From Parvibaculum sp. (GTDB lineage Bacteria; Pseudomonadota; Alphaproteobacteria; Parvibaculales; Parvibaculaceae), in assembly GCA_030649335.1 (NCBI GenBank), contig JAUSLL010000114.1, positions 1 to 35,828 of the forward strand: a DNA stretch of 35,828 nt. Reading direction: 5' to 3'. Below the pieces are notes generated by a model. It was not told the DNA's origin. It ran no database searches and saw only the letters and a list, made by a program, of their open reading frames with translations. A program made the translations under genes and the position numbers. Within the stretch, counting starts at the first letter, position 1. Every line of letters begins with the position of its first letter. Below, piece after piece: positions 8,245-16,097 of the stretch.

Positions 8245-9717
8245 TCAGAGCGCCGCGAATTCGAGAACGAGAATAGCGATCAGCCCGACGATGCGGCTCG
8301 GCGCGTCCTTCATGGCAAAGACGATGGGATCGTCATGCATTTCACCACGATGGGTGATGAGCCAAACGCGGCTGATCCAGAAGAGAACGAGCGGCGCGAA
8401 GAGCCACAACAACTGGTGGTGCAGATAGAGCGTCCGGCTTTCCGGCGCACTGACATAAAGCGCAAGCACCACGACACTCGCATAGCCCGCCGCGACACCA
8501 AGCACTTCGAGAATGGCGAGATCATCAATCTGATAACCGCGCCCTGCCACATCACGAATGCCGCGCTCGCGCACCGAATGAAGCTCGGCGACACGCTTGA
8601 CGATGGCAAGGCTGAGGAAAATGAAAATCGAAAAACCTAAAAGCCACGGCGAGAGCGCGACGGCGGCTGCAACCGCGCCAGCAATGATGCGCAAAGTGTA
8701 GAGCGAGGCGAGCGCAAACACATCAACCAGCGCACGGCGCTTCAGGTCAAAGGAATAAGCAAGCGTCAGCGCATAGTAAACGCAGAGGACGGCGGCAAAG
8801 TCAGGGCTTGCATAAAGCGCCAACACAAAGCCCGACACGACAAGCACCGGCCAGACAGCAATGCCGTTGATGAGGGAAAGGTCACCCGAAGCGAAAGGAC
8901 GGGCAGATTTGCGCGGGTGCTGACGGTCGGCAGCGAGGTCCAGAAGATCGTTCAGCACATAGACGCTGGAGGCGCAGATGTTGAACGCCATGAAGCCGAT
9001 CGTGAGCGTCAGAAGCCTGTCGCCATCCAGGAATTCATGCGCCAGCACCAGCGGCACAAACATCAGAACATTCTTGACCCATTGATGAAGACGGAGTGCC
9101 CGTAGCCAAAGCCGGAGCGACGATACGGGCGCATCGCGGAAAGTGCGGGCAAATATAACCTGTTGGCCGAAGGCGCGCGCGCGAGTGTCGGACGACGCAC
9201 AAAGATAAGCTGTTTCAGCGGCACGCCAGACAGGCAGATCGACGGCAGCGTCACCGATGTAATCGAAACGACCAAAGCGGGCGGTGAGCGCGGCGGCTTT
9301 TCTGTCGCCCGTGAGGTTTTGCGTTTCGTCGCTCGCCAGAATGTCGGAAAAGAACCCGAGATGAGCAGCGACCGCTTCGACGATGCGAATATTGGCACCG
9401 GACGCCAGCACCAGCCTGCGACCACGCCCGGCCTCGCCACGCAACCATTCGACAAGATCGCCGCGATAGGGCATGGCGGCAGCGTCGAAGCACACGCGCG
9501 ATGCGATCTCGCTTTTGAACCGCGCCTTGCCGCGCAGAAGCCAGAGCGGCAGGAGAAGCAAGCAGAGAGGTTGCTGTTTGATGAGGAGCAACAGGCACTC
9601 AAGCAGCGTATCGCCACGCACAAGCGTGCCGTCAAGATCGACGCAGAGCGGCGCAGCATGCGCGGCCTCACCGAACTCCTGAATTGCCGACACAGATTGT
9701 GAGGCGACGCTTTCCAA
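8245..9717 (-). CDS. HAD phosphatase - UbiA prenyltransferase fusion (DPPR synthase-like)
   Basis: A 490-residue two-domain protein. Residues about 20-195 are a HAD hydrolase with DLDGT (Asp27 and Asp29), motif II LASG (Ser106), Lys140 and GDAAVD (155-160). Residues about 200-490 are a polytopic UbiA-family transferase with the NDxxDxxxD motif at Asn256, Asp257, Asp260 and Asp264, and a second conserved YSFDLKRRALVDV segment at 321-333. UbiA proteins beside DprE1/DprE2 are 5-phosphoribosyl-1-pyrophosphate:polyprenyl-phosphate transferases, and the HAD part would remove the 5-phosphate, a step done by a separate protein in mycobacteria. The start is TTG: no in-frame ATG or GTG lies between it and the upstream stop, and GGGAG sits seven bases before it. 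First gene of the module. Confidence 0.88.
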   Translation of the reverse strand: MESVASQSVSAIQEFGEAAHAAPLCVDLDGTLVRGDTLLECLLLLIKQQPLCLLLLPLWLLRGKARFKSEIASRVCFDAAAMPYRGDLVEWLRGEAGRGRRLVLASGANIRIVEAVAAHLGFFSDILASDETQNLTGDRKAAALTARFGRFDYIGDAAVDLPVWRAAETAYLCASSDTRARAFGQQVIFARTFRDAPVSSLRLWLRALRLHQWVKNVLMFVPLVLAHEFLDGDRLLTLTIGFMAFNICASSVYVLNDLLDLAADRQHPRKSARPFASGDLSLINGIAVWPVLVVSGFVLALYASPDFAAVLCVYYALTLAYSFDLKRRALVDVFALASLYTLRIIAGAVAAAVALSPWLLGFSIFIFLSLAIVKRVAELHSVRERGIRDVAGRGYQIDDLAILEVLGVAAGYASVVVLALYVSAPESRTLYLHHQLLWLFAPLVLFWISRVWLITHRGEMHDDPIVFAMKDAPSRIVGLIAILVLEFAAL

Positions 9718-9729
9718 TCGCTTGCTCCC

Positions 9730-9744
9730 GAGCCTTGAAGGCTC
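9730..9744. promoter_or_regulatory. 15-bp perfect palindrome upstream of the HAD-UbiA start
   Basis: GAGCCTT-g-AAGGCTC has 7-bp arms around one central base and ends 13 bases before the TTG start, just upstream of the ribosome binding site. The one-base centre favours a dimeric protein operator; as RNA it could fold only with a 5-bp stem and 5-base loop. Regulator unknown. Confidence 0.35.
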
Positions 9745-9965
9745 TGAGTTTACGCAGGAATTTCATGCGCAAAAATGAACGAAGACGTCGAAAAGCGCAC
9801 TATCAGACAAACAATATTTCACTCGCCCCAAAATGAGACAAAACAGGTATCCAACGGCCCGATTTTTGTTTAGCGGCTCCTCCGAAAACGTCCCACCAAT
9901 CAGTCATTAACCCGGCAACAGTAGAATGGTCCATTGAATGATCTCGCCAAGTCGGATTGAGGTTT

Positions 9966-11795
9966 ATGGCTGATCTGCATGCGCTACAGACGCTGAACAT
10001 GGCGGCAGTACTGGTTGACGGCACTGACAATGTCGTCTTGGCCAATCGGCTTTTTGTGCAGCACGTTGGCATGCCGGACGAAATGATCGTCGGCAGATCG
10101 CTTTCCGATGTCATGGAATCCGCCCAAGTCAGAACGGAACGCCTGCCACGTGAGGTTTATCGCCTGAAACAGAACGAAGGCTTTCGCTGTTTCCGTCTCG
10201 ACCGATATCAGGACCGCTCACCTCAACTCGTGATCCTTCGCGACGTGACCGAAGAGACAAGCGCGTTGGAAGATGTGCGGGCGCAATACGAATTGCGCGA
10301 CAAGTTGCTGATGGATGGCAAGATCGGCACATGGCAATATGATCCTGATACGGATATTTATGTCTTCTCGCACGAACTTTCGCTCGGACATGAAGGCATT
10401 GTCGATCCCGTGCCGACCTCCCTGCTGCTCCTGCTCCAGCACCCTGACGATCAGGAGAAGGATGCGGCCATTCGCAGACGCATCACGACCGAAGGCGGGA
10501 CAGCACAAGAAGAAATCCGCTATTTGGAAGCTGACGGAAGCTGGACCCATTTGCTCGTGCATTATCGCGCGGGGCAAAGAACCCCAAGCGGGCGCTATCG
10601 CATGTTCGGCATCAGCCAGGATGTGACCGCCGTTGCAAGGGCCCGCGACGGCGCAAACCGCAATTCACGACGCCTTGAATTCGCATTAAACGCGGCTCAA
10701 TCCGTGGTTTTTGAATATAGATATGACAGCAAATCCTTCTCAACTTCGGGCTCGCTCTCCAATTTTCTTGGACCGGACATGCATGCCGGTGTCATTGAAG
10801 ACCCCTTCTCTTTTGTCGATACCGCTGATCGGGCACGCGTGCGCGAAATGGTCATAAACGCACCTGCGCATCAGGGACCGGTCACAATCGAAATCCGGAC
10901 GGCCGCTTCGCTGGGTTCCGTCTGGGTTCGGCTTTATTACGATGTGCAAAAGACCGACAGTGATGGCAAGCCGGAATTGGGTGTTGGCCTGTTGCTCAAC
11001 ATTGACGAACAAAAGAAGCAGGAAATTGCACTGTCAGAGGCGCAACGCGAAGCCGAGTTTGCCAACCGCACCAAGACCGAATTTCTGGCCAACATGAGCC
11101 ATGAACTGAGAACGCCGCTCAATGCAGTTCTCGGGTTTTCAGAAATGATCTCGCTCTGCGTATTCGGACCGATTGGCGAGAAGTATCTTGAGTATGCACA
11201 CGACATCCACGCCAGCGGGCAGCATCTGCTGAACCTCGTGAACGATGTGCTGGACCTATCAAAACTGGAAGCCGGTAAGCTTGAGCTGCACGAAAGCGAA
11301 ATCAACATTGTGCATCTCGTTGATGAATGCGTGACGCTCGTCCGTTCACATGCCGATGAGGTGCAGGTGACGCTGGATATTGATGTGCCCGCAGATTTTC
11401 CGCACTTGCTGGCCGACGAACGGAGCGTCAAGCAGGTATTGCTGAACCTGCTCTCCAATGCCGTAAAATTTACGCGCGATCATGGTCAGGTGAGCGTTCT
11501 CGCCCGGATAGACCGGACCGGCGGCATATCTCTGTCTGTCAGCGACAATGGCATTGGCATGAGCCCTGCAGAAATCGAGGTCGCCTTGTCACCATTTGGT
11601 CAGGTGAACTCCCAAATTTCCCGCAAAAATCAGGGAACGGGCCTTGGCTTGCCCATCTGCAAATCATTGATGGAATTGCACGACGGCTGTCTCGAAATCG
11701 TCAGCAAGCCGGACATCGGGACAACGCTGACCGCTTGTTTTCCCGCCTCGCGCCTTGTACCGCGGGCAAGCCGCAGACTGAACGCCGGCGCGTAG
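9966..11795 (+). CDS. PAS-domain sensor histidine kinase
   Basis: About 609 residues with no membrane segment, so probably a cytoplasmic sensor. The N-terminus is a PAS domain (about 5-100, NMAAVLVDGTDNVVLANRLF). A second PAS_3-type domain (about 105-210) and a further PAS-like module (about 215-340) follow. The HisKA H-box is FLANMSHELRTPLNA with phospho-acceptor His379. The HATPase region shows an N-box (LLNLLSNAVKFT), G1 (SDNGIGM) and G2 (GTGLGLPICK). There is no receiver domain and no adjacent response regulator, so it is an orphan kinase. I preferred the ATG at 9966 with GAGG three bases upstream; a TTG at 9957 in the same frame is the alternative. It is divergent from the HAD-UbiA module across about 250 bases. 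Confidence 0.92.
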   Translation: MADLHALQTLNMAAVLVDGTDNVVLANRLFVQHVGMPDEMIVGRSLSDVMESAQVRTERLPREVYRLKQNEGFRCFRLDRYQDRSPQLVILRDVTEETSALEDVRAQYELRDKLLMDGKIGTWQYDPDTDIYVFSHELSLGHEGIVDPVPTSLLLLLQHPDDQEKDAAIRRRITTEGGTAQEEIRYLEADGSWTHLLVHYRAGQRTPSGRYRMFGISQDVTAVARARDGANRNSRRLEFALNAAQSVVFEYRYDSKSFSTSGSLSNFLGPDMHAGVIEDPFSFVDTADRARVREMVINAPAHQGPVTIEIRTAASLGSVWVRLYYDVQKTDSDGKPELGVGLLLNIDEQKKQEIALSEAQREAEFANRTKTEFLANMSHELRTPLNAVLGFSEMISLCVFGPIGEKYLEYAHDIHASGQHLLNLVNDVLDLSKLEAGKLELHESEINIVHLVDECVTLVRSHADEVQVTLDIDVPADFPHLLADERSVKQVLLNLLSNAVKFTRDHGQVSVLARIDRTGGISLSVSDNGIGMSPAEIEVALSPFGQVNSQISRKNQGTGLGLPICKSLMELHDGCLEIVSKPDIGTTLTACFPASRLVPRASRRLNAGA

Positions 11796-11805
11796 TGACA
11801 CCCGC

Positions 11806-12660
11806 CTAGCGGAACAGCATGACCGGAATCTTGCAGGCGCGGATCATCTGGGTCGTCGTGGAACCGATGATGAGATTGCGGATGCGCGAATGGCCATAAG
11901 CACCCATGACCAAAAGATCGGCGCGCCAGTTTTCGACCGTGCGGGTGATGATTTCATCAGCGAGCCCTTGCTTGTGTTCCGCCGTCACGTCATGGCCTGA
12001 GGCATAGAGCACGGCGCTTGCCGTTTCGATCTTGTCACGCGTTGCCGCATCATCATGGCCGACGCAAAGAAGGTGGCAAGCAAGACCGGCAAAGAGCGGG
12101 CTGGCGGCGATGAAGGCGACGGCCTTGAGCGCACTCGGGCCACCGTCGAAAGCAATGAGCACACGCTCGATGGGTTTGAAAGCGCGGGACGCAACAAGCA
12201 CCGGACGGTGGCTCGCACGAACCACGCGCTCAAGATTTGATCCCAGATGCAATTTGGCAAAATCTGCTGCTTCGCCGCGCTTGCCGATGACGATGAGTTC
12301 CGCTTCGCCCTCAAAGGTCTGCACAGTCTCGACGATGTCATCATTGCGCAGACGCGCCATGACATCGCTGACACCGGCCTTGATGAGCGAGGCGCGCGCT
12401 TCGTCGAGCAACAGGCGGCCACGCTTATGCGCAAGCTTGGCGTTTTGCTCGTCAAGCTCGGCAAGTTCGGACAGGAGCGCGGTGCGTGCGCCAAGGCCGA
12501 TGCTGCCGCTGAGATTGACCGGCGCCGACGCGATGCTGCGCCGCCCGAGAACATGAACGAGTTCGATGGCCATCGGGCCGCGCAACGCTGCCCAGGCGGC
12601 ATGGTCGCAGACGCTTTGGGCATAAAGTGACCCGTCGATCAAGGCGATCAGTTTCGTCAC
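11806..12660 (-). CDS. Tandem universal stress protein (UspA family)
   Basis: A 284-residue protein made of two Usp folds (about 1-150 and 155-284). The C-terminal half carries the ATP-binding G-x2-G-x9-G-[ST] motif in GAYGHSRIRNLIIGST. The N-terminal copy has a near match (GKRG followed by LGS) with altered spacing, so ATP binding is clearer in the second half. The start is GTG with a GGAAGAGG stretch upstream; the gene begins 21 bases after the SulP stop, so both are probably one transcript. Usp proteins next to SulP transporters suggest stress or energy-linked control of transport, which is inference. It is convergent with the histidine kinase gene, with a 10-base gap. Confidence 0.92.
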   Translation of the reverse strand: MTKLIALIDGSLYAQSVCDHAAWAALRGPMAIELVHVLGRRSIASAPVNLSGSIGLGARTALLSELAELDEQNAKLAHKRGRLLLDEARASLIKAGVSDVMARLRNDDIVETVQTFEGEAELIVIGKRGEAADFAKLHLGSNLERVVRASHRPVLVASRAFKPIERVLIAFDGGPSALKAVAFIAASPLFAGLACHLLCVGHDDAATRDKIETASAVLYASGHDVTAEHKQGLADEIITRTVENWRADLLVMGAYGHSRIRNLIIGSTTTQMIRACKIPVMLFR

Positions 12661-12681
12661 AGCCTCTTCCTTCCTGGCCTG

Positions 12682-14172
12682 TCAGTGGCCCATCAGTTTT
12701 TCAAGCGCACCGGGTTCATCATGGATGGCGAGACGATCGACGATGGTCTCGCTGGCCTTGTTGAGTCCGATGATATTGACCTCAGCGCCCTCGCGGCGGA
12801 ACTTCAGGACCACCGTGTCGAGCGCCGCGACACTAGAAATATCCCAGATATGCGCGTGGCTCACATCAATGGTGACTGTATCCAAGGCTTCCTTGAAATC
12901 AAACCCTGTGGCGAAATCACCAACAGAGGCAAAGAACAACTGGCCTTCGACGAGATAAGTGCGCGCTGTGCCGTCATCCGACAATGTCGAGCTGATACGG
13001 AAGATTTGCGAAATCTTCCATGTGAAGAAAATGCCCGACAGCAGCACGCCGACGAGAACGCCCATCGCGAGATTATGCGTGGCGACAACGACGATGACGG
13101 TGGAGAGCATGACGATGCTAGACGAACGCGGGTGATCGCGCAGATTGACGATGGACGACCAGCTGAACGTGCCGACGGAAACCATGATCATAATGGCGAC
13201 GAGAGCGGCCATCGGAATATTGCTGACGATGTCGCCCAGCACGACGATGAGGAACAGCAGGAAGACGCCCGCACAAAATGTCGAGAGACGACCACGGCCG
13301 CCGGACTTCACGTTGATCATCGACTGACCGATCATGGCGCAACCGGCCATGCCGCCGATGAAGCCGGTGAAGAAATTGGCAACGCCCTGCCCCACGCATT
13401 CGCGGTTCTTGTTGCTGGTCGTGTCTGTGAATTCGTCAACGATGGATGCGGTCATCAGGGATTCCAGCAGACCCACGGCGGCGACGGCGGCGGAGTAAGG
13501 CAGGATGATCCAGAGTGTTTCGAGGGTGAGCGGAATTTGCGGGATGAGGAACACAGGGAGCGTCGAGGGCAATTCGCCCATATCTCCGACGGTGCGCAAA
13601 TCCAGATGCAGCCAGAGCGACAGGCCCGTCAGCACCACGATGCACACGAGCGGCGACGGCACGGCTTTGGTGAGATAGGGGAAGAGATAGATGATGGCAA
13701 GGCCGCCCGCGACCATGACATAGGTGAGCGGCGGCACATTGGTGAGCTCTGGCAATTGCGCCATGAAAATGAGAATGGCCAGCGCGTTGACGAACCCCGT
13801 CATGACCGAACGCGAGACAAAGCGCATGACATAGCCCAGACGCAACAGACCCGCGATGACCTGCAGGATGCCCGCGAGCACCGTGGCGGCCAGCAGATAT
13901 TGCAGCCCGTGATCCTTGACGAGCGTGACCATGAGCACGGCGGTGGCGGCGGTCGCCGCTGAAATCATGCCCGGACGGCCACCGACAATCGCCGTGATGA
14001 CGGCGATGGAGAAGGACGCATAGAGGCCAATCTTGGGATCGACACCCGCGATGATGGAAAAGGCGATGGCTTCAGGAATGAGAGCCAGTGCCACGACGAG
14101 ACCGGAGAGCACATCGCCGCGAATATTGCCGAACCATTCCTGACGCAGTGTGGTGAGCATGTCGGCGTTCAT
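12682..14172 (-). CDS. SulP-family anion transporter with STAS domain
   Basis: A 496-residue inner-membrane protein. Residues about 10-380 form the multi-helix SulP transport domain, with the family N-terminal signature [18 protein letters not shown]. The last about 100 residues are a STAS domain ([17 protein letters not shown]). Substrates in the family include sulfate, bicarbonate and C4-dicarboxylates, and the sequence alone does not decide between them. I chose the ATG at 14172, which has AGGAG about seven bases upstream; the frame stays open upstream to 14487 but that extension is low-complexity GC-rich sequence overlapping the divergent gene. It is the first gene of a two-gene unit with the Usp gene. 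Confidence 0.93.
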   Translation of the reverse strand: MNADMLTTLRQEWFGNIRGDVLSGLVVALALIPEAIAFSIIAGVDPKIGLYASFSIAVITAIVGGRPGMISAATAATAVLMVTLVKDHGLQYLLAATVLAGILQVIAGLLRLGYVMRFVSRSVMTGFVNALAILIFMAQLPELTNVPPLTYVMVAGGLAIIYLFPYLTKAVPSPLVCIVVLTGLSLWLHLDLRTVGDMGELPSTLPVFLIPQIPLTLETLWIILPYSAAVAAVGLLESLMTASIVDEFTDTTSNKNRECVGQGVANFFTGFIGGMAGCAMIGQSMINVKSGGRGRLSTFCAGVFLLFLIVVLGDIVSNIPMAALVAIMIMVSVGTFSWSSIVNLRDHPRSSSIVMLSTVIVVVATHNLAMGVLVGVLLSGIFFTWKISQIFRISSTLSDDGTARTYLVEGQLFFASVGDFATGFDFKEALDTVTIDVSHAHIWDISSVAALDTVVLKFRREGAEVNIIGLNKASETIVDRLAIHDEPGALEKLMGH

Positions 14173-14314
14173 GGGCGGGTCTCCTGGAGGCGGGCGGGCG
14201 GAAGGCGGAGGTATAGGCGCTTCGGGACATGGGGCCAAGCCTGTCGCACCGCGCGGGGGGTGATATGCTAAGGAAGACGCCGCCCGATGCGGCAATTTGG
14301 CCCGCGTAACCGAG

Positions 14315-15220
14315 ATGAAAGATGCCGCAATGCCTGTGCCCGCTGCCGATCTTCTGACCCTTGCCGCCGGAGCGCTGACGGCCACCGTCGCGCCGCGCAC
14401 GGGTGGCTCGCTCGCAAGCTTCGCAGCGGGCGGGCAGGCGATGATGCGTGAGGCCCCTGACGCGGGCTCAACCGACCCGCTGACCATGGCGTGCTATCCG
14501 CTGCTGCCTTTCGTGGGACGCATCGCCTACGGGCATTTCAACTTTGAAGGCCGCGAGGTGCGCCTGCCCCCGCATCCGATCTCCGCGCCGCATGCGCTGC
14601 ACGGGCTGGGCTGGCAACGGGCATGGGACATCGCGGAAGTGACACCTGCGCAAGTGCGCCTCACGCTTGCCCACAAGGCCGATCCGGCGGGTTGGCCATG
14701 GGGCTTTGAGGCCGAGCAAGTGTTCACACTCGACGAGACATCGCTAACGATCCGCATCGCCATCACCAATCGCGCGGGCGCGCCTATGCCTGCCGGTGTC
14801 GGCCTGCATCCGTTTTTCCCCGACCGGCTGAGCGCGCGGATGAAAGGCGAATTGCCGGTGATCTGGGAATCGGGCGCGGATGGTTTGCCGACGAACCGCG
14901 CCGAGGTGACCGCCGTGCGCAACTTCAGCAAAGGCCGCCGCATCGCACCGCTGACGCTCGATCATTGCTTCTCCGGCGGCAAAGGCCCGCTCGATATTCA
15001 CTGGGAGGACAAATCCTACGGGCTGCGCATCCACGGACGCGAGGCGGGGCATACGGTCGTCTATACGCCACAGGCGGAAGAGTTCTTCTGTGTCGAGCCG
15101 GTGACGATTGTGCCCAATGCCGCAAACAGACCCGAGGGGCCTGACGTGACTGGGCTTATGACACTGGCACCGGAGGCAACACTCACCCTCACCTGCCGGT
15201 TTGAGGTGCTGGGGCTTTGA
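14315..15220 (+). CDS. Aldose 1-epimerase-like (galactose mutarotase superfamily) protein
   Basis: About 301 residues with the mutarotase-like beta-sandwich pattern. Recognisable stretches are [10 protein letters not shown] with an Arg, HALHGLGWQ (candidate catalytic His), GVGLHPFF (second His) and a late [14 protein letters not shown] carrying the expected acidic residue. The family interconverts alpha and beta anomers of free aldoses or binds phosphosugars; the exact sugar cannot be read. The ATG at 14315 is my choice; a TTG at 14297 and an ATG at 14330 are in frame and none has a strong ribosome binding site. It is divergent from the SulP gene and convergent with ctaG, three bases apart. 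Confidence 0.88.
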   Translation: MKDAAMPVPAADLLTLAAGALTATVAPRTGGSLASFAAGGQAMMREAPDAGSTDPLTMACYPLLPFVGRIAYGHFNFEGREVRLPPHPISAPHALHGLGWQRAWDIAEVTPAQVRLTLAHKADPAGWPWGFEAEQVFTLDETSLTIRIAITNRAGAPMPAGVGLHPFFPDRLSARMKGELPVIWESGADGLPTNRAEVTAVRNFSKGRRIAPLTLDHCFSGGKGPLDIHWEDKSYGLRIHGREAGHTVVYTPQAEEFFCVEPVTIVPNAANRPEGPDVTGLMTLAPEATLTLTCRFEVLGL

Positions 15221-15223
15221 GCC

Positions 15224-15880
15224 TTACTGACGGTGCATTTCGATGGGTTCGAATTCGGCATCCTTCGCCGTCTTGAACGCCTCGATCTGTTTTTCCGAAC
15301 CTTCACGAAGCGGCCGCGCGGTGGCCGTCTTCTCATCGGCTTGACGGAAGAAACTATAGGACAAGGTGATCGTCCGGATGGAGGCGGAATCGATATCGGT
15401 CAGCATTTCCGGATCGACATAAAAGACGACCGGCATGCGGGCGCTCTCGCCGGGCGCGAGCTTTTCTTCCGTAAAGCAGAAGCACTGTACCTTGGTGAAA
15501 TAATAACCGGCGGCGTCCGGCGTCACATTATAGGTGGCGCGCGCGGTGATGGTTTCCGACGAGCGATTTGTGGCACGAAAGAACACTGTCGTCGGCAGAC
15601 CCACATGGGTTTCAACGGAGCGTTCTTCCGGCACAAATTCCCAATCAAGATCGGGCGACACATTGGTGTCAAAACGCACAGAGATGGCCGGACCGACGCC
15701 GGGGCTCGTCTTCGTCGTCTCCAGCGAACGGTTGACCGCCACCGCCCCGCCATAGCCCGTGGCCTCGCAGAACAGGCGATAAAGCGTCGGTGAATAGGCA
15801 ACCGCCGTCGACATGATGGAAATCATGACGAGGGACATGGCGACCGAAGGCCAGATGCCGAATTTGGAGCGTTTTGTCAT
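15224..15880 (-). CDS. ctaG: Cytochrome c oxidase assembly protein CtaG (Cox11)
   Basis: A 218-residue copper chaperone anchored by one N-terminal helix (about 9-30) with a periplasmic beta-domain. It delivers copper to the CuB site of cytochrome aa3 oxidase subunit I. The family copper motif CFCF is present (Cys133 and Cys135), as is the conserved Cys38 after the membrane segment in LFCEATGYGG. In many alphaproteobacteria the gene lies within the ctaCD-ctaB-ctaG-ctaE cluster; here it stands alone between a mutarotase and a TonB-dependent receptor, so the oxidase genes must be elsewhere. Start ATG at 15880. Confidence 0.93.
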   Translation of the reverse strand: MTKRSKFGIWPSVAMSLVMISIMSTAVAYSPTLYRLFCEATGYGGAVAVNRSLETTKTSPGVGPAISVRFDTNVSPDLDWEFVPEERSVETHVGLPTTVFFRATNRSSETITARATYNVTPDAAGYYFTKVQCFCFTEEKLAPGESARMPVVFYVDPEMLTDIDSASIRTITLSYSFFRQADEKTATARPLREGSEKQIEAFKTAKDAEFEPIEMHRQ

Positions 15881-16097
15881 GGCGCAAACCTAAGACGCCC
15901 CCCGCGCAGCGGGCAAGAGGGCACGAGAGTGGCCGATTGCCACGCCACACCCTTGCGCGCCCCCTGCGTCAAACAAAAATTCGGCCACCAAGGGCGCACA
16001 AGACTTGGGTTTCACCCGTTTATTCGTCATGCTGGACCGCAAACGCGCCGCCGCAACCTAGGCAGGCGCCAGAAAAACTCTGAGTGGGGGATGGCAC

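Noticed and set aside
12685..13962. About 425-codon plus-strand frame opposite the SulP gene
   Set aside because: It is dominated by Asp/His/Arg/Glu without domains, and the opposite strand encodes a clear SulP-STAS protein.
14173..14487. Extended N-terminus of the SulP protein
   Set aside because: It would overlap the divergent mutarotase-like gene, is low-complexity, and a strong AGGAG precedes the ATG at 14172.
15960..16085. Possible cobalamin riboswitch before the TonB-dependent receptor
   Set aside because: There is a CCGCAAC string but no B12-box-like core or the expected paired elements, so the match is too weak.
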